Below are positions 57,909-64,000 of a DNA stretch of 64,000 bases, piece after piece. A model generated the notes under the pieces. That model was not told the DNA's origin and made no database searches. It saw nothing but the letters and a program-made list of their open reading frames with translations. This DNA comes from Myotis daubentonii. Taxonomy: Eukaryota; Chordata; Mammalia; Chiroptera; Vespertilionidae. Made by a program: the position numbers and the translations under genes. How positions within the stretch are numbered: position 1 is the first letter of the stretch; each line of letters starts with the position of its first letter. The stretch covers positions 93,548,433 through 93,612,432 of the forward strand of contig NC_081842.1 in assembly GCF_963259705.1 (NCBI RefSeq). The letters are read 5' to 3'.

Positions 57909-58327
57909 AGGCCTGAGGAATGAATTCCTGGACCAGTGGGCTCCCTTGTCCTGGACTGTAAGATTGGGCTGAAACCAGCTTTCCAACATTCCCCGAGGGG
58001 TCCCAGATTGATAGAGGGGGCAGGCCAGACCGAGGGACTCCACCAGGGCGTGATCGAGGCCGGGGTGAAATGAAGGATGTTGGCCAGCCGGGGAGGGATT
58101 GCAGGAGGGCTCCAGGGCAAGTCTGGCCCATCTCACTCAGTCCCAATTGGCCAGACCCCAGCAGCAAGCTAACATACCACTCAGAGCGTTTGCTCCCTGG
58201 TGGTCAGTGCACATCATAGTGAGTGGTTGAATGGCCTTAGAATATCATTAGCATATTATGCTTCGATTGGTTGAATGGACGACCAGATGACTAGACACTT
58301 AACATATTAGGCTTTTATTATATAAGA
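57905..58327 (-). mobile_element. Helitron, reverse
   Basis: In reverse it starts TCTTATATAATAAAAGCC and has the longer 5' module seen at 23292 (catttaagcaatcaaagtgt-like, cctaatatgttaagtgtc). A decayed CTCF-like motif TTGCTCCCTGGTGG lies at 58190-58203. The tail ends at CTAG 57905-57908. Confidence 0.87.
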
Positions 58328-58337
58328 TATATGTATA

Positions 58338-59087
58338 TCCTATCTAATAAAGAGAGAATATGCAAATTGACCATCACACCATCACAAAGATGGCAGCTCC
58401 CACAGTGGAGGCAGGGTTTCCATAACACAAGATGGCTGCACCCACAGTGGAGGCCAAGTTCCCATAATAAGCTTTAACAAGCAATCAGCAGGGAGCTGAG
58501 GCTGTGTGGCACTGGGCCAAAGCAGGGGACCTCAGGCCGTGCCCCTTTACCTGGTACCAGGCCGGGAGACTTCAGGCCGCACCCCCTGCCCCAGCGCTGG
58601 GATGGGGGACCTAAGGCCATGCCCCTCACCCAGTGGGGCTTGATGTGGGACCTGAGGCTGTGCCCCCTGCCCAATGGGCCTTGACGGGGGACCTGAGATT
58701 ATAGCCTTCACCCTGTGGGGCTTGATGGGGGAAACTGAGGCTGCCTCTCCAACCCGGCGCCAGGCCAGGGGACCTGAGGCTGTGTCCCCCAGCCCCGCAG
58801 GGCTTGACAAGGGTGGGGCTGACTGGGTCTGGATCTCGCCCAATGGGGGTGAGACTGGCTTGGTCTGGGTCTCGCATGATTTTGAGGTGCTACGGGTTTG
58901 CGGGGACTTGACTCTGGGTCCCGTGGTTCACCCCAAATTCTGACAGGAGGAATTTTTTCATATACATTTTACTAATCTTCTTTCATCTCTGACACCACTA
59001 TAGAGTAAGGGCAAATAGCAATATTAAAATATTTCCTCTAATTAATCCCCTTTTAATCTGCATGAATTTCATGCACTGGGTGACTAA
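58338..59087 (+). mobile_element. Helitron with about 38-bp GC-rich units
   Basis: TCCTATCTAATAAAGAG, ATGCAAAT, two AAGATGGC boxes, gacctgaggctgtgcccc-like units, and the same tail block as 45565-46252. It ends in tgcatgaatttcatgcac and CTAA (mutated) at 59084-59087. Confidence 0.9.
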
Positions 59088-59572
59088 TATGGGTATGTAT
59101 GTATATATATGTGTGTATATATTGTATATATTGTATATATTGCATATATGTGTATATATTGTATATATATATGGTGTAATATGCCAATTAGACCACATAG
59201 CTGAATGACGAATGACCTTCTGGACATCAGACATCATTCTGGATGTCCTTCCAGATGACCTACCAAATGAAACTGTAGGGGGTAGGATGTGGCAGAGTTG
59301 GCCGTCGCGGTGGATGGGAGCGAGGCAGAGGTGTGTAGGGGTGATCAGGCAGGCAGACAGAGTGGTTAGGGGTAATCAGGCAGGAAGGCGAGCAGTTATG
59401 GGTGATCATGCATGCAGGCAGAAGGGTTAGGAGCAGAGTGGTTAGGTTTGATCAGGCAGGCAGGCAGGTGAATAGTTAGGAGCTATTGGTCCTGGATTGT
59501 GAAGGAATATCCCAGATTGGAGAGGGTGTAGGCTGGGCTGAGGGACCCAAATTTCATGCACCGGGCCTCTAG
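59088..59572 (+). mobile_element. Helitron with TA-rich 5' end, gatcaggcagg family
   Basis: The 5' end is an impure TA/TG microsatellite (59090-59172) leading into ggtgtaatatgccaattagacc. A segment with ggacatcagacatcattctggatgtcc follows, then roughly 35-bp ggtgatcaggcaggcag units, tail and CTAG at 59569-59572. Confidence 0.88.
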
Positions 59573-59600
59573 TGTGTATGTGTGTGTTATGTATATATAT

Positions 59601-59848
59601 ATAGCCTGTTGCATGAAAAGATTCGTGCACTAGGCCTTCTCTTCCCCTGGCTGCTGGCACCAGTTTTCCTCCGGCACCCGGCACCCAGGCCTTCGTTTTG
59701 GCCAGAGCCGCCTTCAGCTCCTTCACTGCTCTGCTTCCTGCCTACATATGCAAATTAACCTCCATCTTTGTTGGCGGTTAATTTGCATATCTTGCTGATT
59801 AGCCAATGAGAGGTGTAGCGAAGTACAGTCAATTACCCTGTTTGTTTA

Positions 59849-59850
<2 letters not shown>
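59601..59850 (-). mobile_element. Helitron with paired octamers, reverse
   Basis: Reverse orientation: ATAG (mutated CTAG) and gcatgaaaagattcgtgcac at the 3' side. Near the 5' side ATATGCAAATTAACC and GGTTAATTTGCATAT (59746-59792) form a long inverted repeat around a tccatctttgttggc core, next to ATTAGCCAATGAG (CCAAT). Confidence 0.87.

Positions 59851-59911
<61 letters not shown>
59851..59911 (+). repeat. (TA)n microsatellite
   Basis: About 29 TA units between the 5' end of a reverse Helitron and the left end of a Tc1-like element; TA is also the Tc1 target. Confidence 0.95.
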
Positions 59912-59912
<1 letters not shown>

Positions 59913-60105
59913 AGTGGCCAGATTATTATGATCACTGACATTTGTAGGCAAATTAGCTATAATTTCATGCTGAAGTTGCTAGAGGGCCAGACCATTATAA
60001 ATAGGGAAGCAGGTTGTTTACCATGACAGTAGAAGTGATTTTTTTCTGAAGATATGGGTAAGCAACACAATTTAACAGCCTTTGAACGTGGGATATACAT
60101 AATGA
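59912..60105 (+). mobile_element. Tc1-like element, 5' end only
   Basis: TGAGTGGCCAGATTATTATG, leader, and transposase start at about 60053 (MGKQHNLTAFERG). It then breaks off a few codons later, at nearly the same place as the copy at 29045-29235. A reverse Tc1-like copy follows immediately. Confidence 0.85.
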
Positions 60106-60631
60106 TGAGTGGCCAGATTATTATGACCACCCCATCAATACTTAGTTGGGCCACCTTTTGCCTTCAATACTATGATGATTATTCTTGGCATTGATGCTAT
60201 GAGATGTTGAATGATGATGCGAGGAATCTGACACCATGCCTGATGAATAGCACTGTCCAGTTCTGTGAGATTTGATGGTTGTGGAACCAGCTGCCTGATG
60301 GCTCTTTTAACTTCGTCCCATAAATGCTCAATTGGATTGAGATCTGGTGATTGTGGGGGCCTCCTAAGCAAGGTAAAGTCTCCCTCATGTTCTTGAAAGC
60401 ACTCTTGCACAATATGAGCACCGTGGCATGGCACATTGTCTTGTTGGAAGGAGCCATCTCCATTGGGATATGCCATCAACATGATGAGATGAATTTGATC
60501 AGCAATGATACTTAGGTGTGTTGTGCTATTCAGAAGTTTATAATGATCTGGCCCTCTAGCAACTTCAGTGGAAAATTATAGCTAATTTGCCTACAAACGT
60601 CAGGTGGTCATAATAATCTGGCCACTCAGTG
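60106..60631 (-). mobile_element. Tc1-like element, internally deleted
   Basis: Both terminal repeats are present (left GAGTGGCCAGATTATTATGA, right ending CACTCAGTG at 60631). In reverse the leader (through agaggGCCAGATCATTATAA) jumps straight into the catalytic domain. The deletion is larger than in the 33183-33983 copy and the break point differs. Confidence 0.92.
60135..60482 (-). pseudogene. Tc1-like transposase, C-terminal catalytic part
   Basis: 115 residues with FQQDNVPCH (second catalytic D), SPDLNPIEHLWDEV (E) and the C-terminal LKAKGGPTK. Again 36 residues lie between D and E. The frame extends upstream to about 60530 (NSTT.LSIIADQ) before hitting the deletion junction. The first catalytic D and the DNA-binding domain are missing. 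It is clearly homologous to the 33213-33933 copy and diverged from it by point changes. Confidence 0.9.
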
Positions 60632-60679
60632 TGTATTTATATTGCTAAATAAATATATTTGCATGTACTCTGCTTTTTA

Positions 60680-61220
60680 AAAATTTATCTTTATTGTTGA
60701 AAGTATTACAGATGACCCCTGTTTTTCCCCCATTGGCTCCCTCCACTTTTCTACCACTCCCTCCCCAGGCCTTCTCTGCACTGTTGTCTGTGTCCATGGG
60801 TTATGCATATATGCATGTAAATTATTTGGTTAATCTCCTCCCCATCCCATTCTCTCTGAGATTAATCAGTCTGTTGCATGCTTCCATGTCTCTGGATCTA
60901 TTTTGTTCATCATTTTATTTTATTTTTTTCATTAGATTCTACATATAAGTGAGATCATGTGATACTTGCCTTTCTCTGACTGGCTTATTTTTTTAGCATA
61001 ATGTCCTTCAGGCCCTTCCATGCTATCTAAAAGGGTAACTAATGAGTACTTGTTTTTATTTTCAACATTTATGCAGTTTCACTTTGTATATATTGTATAT
61101 ATTTTTTTATTGGTTTGTTTACTTTTTTATTTAACACTGATCTAGGGTATTTTTGTTTGCTTGTTTCTATTTTGTTTTTCTCTTTTCTTTGGTAATTTTA
61201 CTCATCTGTGTGGACTGATG
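60680..61220 (-). mobile_element. Bat L1 3' end, antisense
   Basis: From the A-rich tail side (tttatctttattgttgaaagtattacag) through tatgcatgtaaattatttggttaatctcctcc and ccatgtctctggatc into the end of ORF2 (agtgagatcatgtgatacttgcctttctctgactggc). The right part is decayed. It resembles the L1 scrap inside the Helitron at 32267-32635. Confidence 0.8.
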
Positions 61221-61226
61221 TACTTA

Positions 61227-61685
61227 TCCTATATAATAAAAGGGTAATATTCAAATTGACCCTAACAGCAGAACGACTGGGAATGACTGGTCACTATGAC
61301 ACACACTGACCACCAGGGGGCAGATGCTCAAAGCAGCAGCTGCCCCTGGTGGTCAGTGGGCTCCCACAGGGGGAGCTCTGATCAGCCACAAGCCCAGCTG
61401 ACAACTGACAGCACAGCGGTGGTGACAAGAGACTCTCCCGCCTCCTCAGCAGTGCTAAGGATGTCCGACTGCAGCTTAGGCCTGCTCCCCGCTGGGAAGT
61501 GGACATCCCCTGAGGGCTCCCAGGCTGCCAGAGGGATGTCTGACTGCCAGTTTAGGCCTGACCCCTGGGGAGCAAGCCTAAGCCAGCAGGTGGACATTCC
61601 CCGGGGGGTCCCAGACTGTGAGAGGGTACAGGCCGGGCTAAAGGACCCCCCTGACTGCACAAATTTTTGTGCACCGGGCCTCTAG
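61227..61685 (+). mobile_element. Helitron, CTCF-motif subfamily, complete
   Basis: TCCTATATAATAAAAGGG to GTGCACAAATTTTTGTGCAC... ending GTGCACCGGGCCTCTAG (CTAG 61682-61685). The octamer is mutated (atattcaaat). It lines up over its length with 7280-7748 and 38025-38496 and serves as the best reference copy of this subfamily in the window. Confidence 0.95.
61310..61352. promoter_or_regulatory. Inverted CTCF-like pair
   Basis: CCACCAGGGGGCAG (perfect, 61310-61323) and CTGCCCCTGGTGG (one base deleted, reverse, 61340-61352), 16 nt apart and forming a hairpin of about 15 bp. Confidence 0.55.
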
Positions 61686-61999
61686 TTATTGATAAATGTG
61701 TGAGACCTTTCTAGGTCCTTCTTGATTTTAAGTTCTGATGAAAAGATAATTAAAAGCTAGGGTAAGTTTTTCACACTTCTACTCTGCCAATTCAGTAAAA
61801 TAGCAAACTGGCAGTATTAAGGACAGAGAAAAACTGCTGACAGAATGTATCATTCTTGCATTCTGAAGAGTATCATTCTTATTGCGATATATGTATTTAA
61901 GGTGTACAATATGGTTTAATATACATCTAAATTGTGCAACTATTACTACAGTCAAGCTAACGTATCCAAAGCCTCACATAGTTGGTTTTGTATATGGGT

Positions 62000-62044
<45 letters not shown>
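62000..62044 (+). repeat. (AG)n microsatellite
   Basis: About 22 AG units within old L1 sequence. Confidence 0.95.
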
Positions 62045-62045
<1 letters not shown>

Positions 62046-62314
62046 CATCTATCTTAGAAAATTTCAAGTAATATGTATTATACAGTGTTATTAACTATAG
62101 TCATAATTTTATATTTTATATCTATATAATGTATTCATCATAAATAGAAGATTTCTATACCACTTAATCATGTAACCATTTTCCCCACCCTCCAGATATA
62201 AGTGTGATCATGGAGTGTTTTTCTTTCTGTATCTGGTGTATTTAACTTAATACAATGCCCTCCAGGTTCATCCATGTTTTTGCAGATGACAGATCTTTTT
62301 AGGACTAAATAGCA

Positions 62315-62318
<4 letters not shown>

Positions 62319-62355
<37 letters not shown>
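62319..62355 (+). repeat. (TG)n microsatellite
   Basis: About 18 TG units within old L1 sequence. Confidence 0.95.
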
Positions 62356-62358
<3 letters not shown>

Positions 62359-62905
62359 ATGTCACCATTTATTTATACATCTGTCAATAGACACATAGGT
62401 ATTTCTATATCTTGACTATTGTAAAGGATAGCCAGTATATATGGATGTAAAAAATGGAAGTGCAGGGATCTCTTTCAGATACTGATTTTATTATTTTCAG
62501 ATATATATCCACTAGTGGGATTACTGTGTTTTATGATAGATCTAAATTTTTGAGGAACCTTTAAACTTCCTCAAATGTCTATACCAATTTACATTCCCAC
62601 CCAACATGTAAAAATGTTTCATTTCTCTTACATATTCAACAATATTTTTATTCTTTTGCCTTTGTGATCATAGCCATCCTAACATATTTGAGTTAATATC
62701 TATGGATTTGATTTGCATTTCCCTGGTGATTAAATATTGAACAACTTTTCATATACCTGTAGGCCATTTGTATATATTCTTTGGAGAAATGTATATTCAG
62801 GTCTTTTTAAGTATGTTTTTAATCCCATTATTTGTTTATTGGTACTGAGTTGAGTTCGTTATGTATTTTAAATATTAACTCCTTATAAGATATACTTGAG
62901 ACTCT

Positions 62906-63209
62906 AGGGATCAGGCCTAAACCGGCAGTCAGACATCTCACTCGCAGTCTGGGACTTCTGGTTCCTAACTGCTCGCCTGCTTGCTTCATTGCCGCTAACC
63001 TCTCTGCCTTTCTGCCTGATTGTCCCTAACCCCTCTGCCTGCCTGCCTTATTGCCCCTAACACCTCTGCCTGCCTGCCTGATCAGCCCTAATTGCCTTTT
63101 CCTTGGCCCTCACCACCGCAGCTTCATCCAGAAGGACATTCGGAATGACATACGGAAGGTCGTTTGGCTGTCTGGTCTAATTAGCATATTGTTTTGATTT
63201 TTATAGATG
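62906..63209 (-). mobile_element. Helitron lacking its 3' hairpin, reverse
   Basis: CTAG at 62906-62909 is followed directly by ggatcaggcctaaaccggcagtc, so the terminator hairpin is deleted. The ctgcctgcctgattgcccctaac units and the 5' side (aattagcatattg, tttttatagat) identify the gatcaggcagg family. It splits an L1 cleanly. Confidence 0.8.
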
Positions 63210-63471
63210 GTTTGTAAATATTTTTACCCAGACTTAGTTTCCTTTTTTATTTTGTTAATTATTTCCTTTGCTATTCAGAGCTTTTCAGTTGATGTAGTCC
63301 TATTTGTTTATTTTTCCTCTTGTTTCAAATTTTTGTGCTCTTTCTATAAAATTATTGCCAGGACTAATGTCAAGTACCTTTTTTTTTTCCTGTTTTTCTC
63401 TGGGAATTTTTTTGTTTCAGGTCTTATATTTAAGTCTTCAGTTAATTTTGAGTTTATTTTTCTGTATGATT

Positions 63472-63848
63472 TATATTAATAAAAGGGTAATATGCTAATT
63501 AGAACAGGAGACATTCCGGACATCTTTCTGGACAAAGCCACGGTAGCAGGGCTGAGGCAGAGGTTGTTAGGGGTGAGCAGGCTGGCAGGGGGGCAGTTGG
63601 GGTGAGCAGGCTGGCAAGGGGGGCAATTAGGGGCAATCAGTCCAGTGGTGGGGGCAGGGGCGGGGGCAGCTGGGTTCAATCAAGCTGGCAGGGGAGGGGC
63701 AGTTAAGGGTGATCAGGCCAGAAGGGGGTCAGTTGGGTGCAATCAGGTCAGCAGGCAGGTGTGCGGTTAGGAACCAGTGGTCCTGGATTGCGAGAGGGAT
63801 GTCGACTTCCAATTAAACCCTGCAGAATTTTGTGCACCACACCACTAG
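63472..63848 (+). mobile_element. Helitron, gatcaggcagg family
   Basis: atattaataaaagggtaatatgctaatt start, acattccggacatctttctggac imperfect hairpin, then ggtgagcaggctggcaggg and ggtgatcaggcc units of about 35 bp. The tail is decayed at the hairpin, with CTAG at 63845-63848. Confidence 0.87.
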
Positions 63849-64000
63849 TATATGATAAGAGTCAACGTCATTCATTTGCAGGTGGATATTCAGTTTTCCT
63901 AACACCCATTAATTGAAGAGTATCTTTTCCCATTGTGTATTCTTGGCATCCATGTTGAAGTTTAATTGATATATGTGTATCCTTTGTTTCTGGACCCTCT

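Larger units (their letters stand above)
61860..64000 (-). mobile_element. Old antisense L1 interrupted by two Helitrons
   Basis: Antisense L1 text reads in order: catgtaaccattttccccaccctcc, ccaggttcatccatgtttttgcag, tttgatttgcatttccctggtgatta, then after the first Helitron tttcctttgctattcagagc, and after the second tgcaggtggatattcagttttcctaacacc. Small insertions are (AG)n at 62000-62044 and (TG)n at 62319-62354. It continues past the window edge. Confidence 0.8.

Noticed and set aside
57595..58167. 190-codon minus-strand frame
   Set aside because: It crosses two Helitrons of opposite orientation and both terminal CTAGs, so it cannot be a conserved gene.

Overview
The window is nuclear DNA of a mammal, and the repeats point to a vespertilionid (evening) bat. 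Three signatures support this. There are about 35 rolling-circle Helitron copies of the HeliBat type, with 5' TC plus an AT-rich TATAATAAAAG-like start and a 3' GTGCAC hairpin followed by CTAG. There are at least eight tRNA-derived Ves SINEs. There are also fairly young Tc1-like, mariner-like and hAT cut-and-paste elements. I find no convincing host protein-coding gene, tRNA or rRNA, and no CRISPR array. Open frames are either fragments of transposon proteins (Tc1 transposase, L1 ORF2) or shadows of GC-rich Helitron minisatellites.

Layout. 1-7.8 kb: Helitrons around an old antisense retroelement block that contains a hAT element with perfect 8-bp target duplications. 7.8-22 kb: AT-rich DNA with decayed L1 pieces (one 5'-inverted), Ves SINEs and two small Helitrons. 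23.3-24.3 kb: a Helitron, a compound microsatellite and a Ves SINE. 24.3-31.1 kb: mostly unique AT-rich DNA, one possible LTR, a Tc1 fragment and two Ves SINEs. 31.1-34.9 kb: a solid block of four minus-strand Helitrons, a Tc1-like element with a large transposase remnant and an old palindromic DNA element. 35-44 kb: unique DNA with isolated Helitrons, Ves and L1. 44.7-45.5 kb: a young 5'-truncated L1 with a 16-bp target duplication. 45.5-49 kb: Helitrons inside mariner and L1 remnants plus a long compound microsatellite. 50.5-54.8 kb: four head-to-tail Helitrons that appear to sit inside one mariner MITE, the last carrying about 1.5 kb of host-like DNA. 56.3-60.6 kb: a second dense cluster of at least seven Helitrons plus Tc1-like copies. 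60.7-64 kb: L1 remnants cut by Helitrons.

The most interesting content lies inside the Helitrons rather than in genes. One group carries an inverted pair of sequences matching the CTCF core motif. Another carries paired octamer motifs with a CCAAT box and a YY1-like box. Several carry private minisatellites of 24, 36 and 48 bp units or strong perfect hairpins. Together they look like mobile regulatory or structural modules. This is read from sequence alone and is untested. The Tc1-like transposase has 36 residues between the second D and the E, which suggests the DD36E group.
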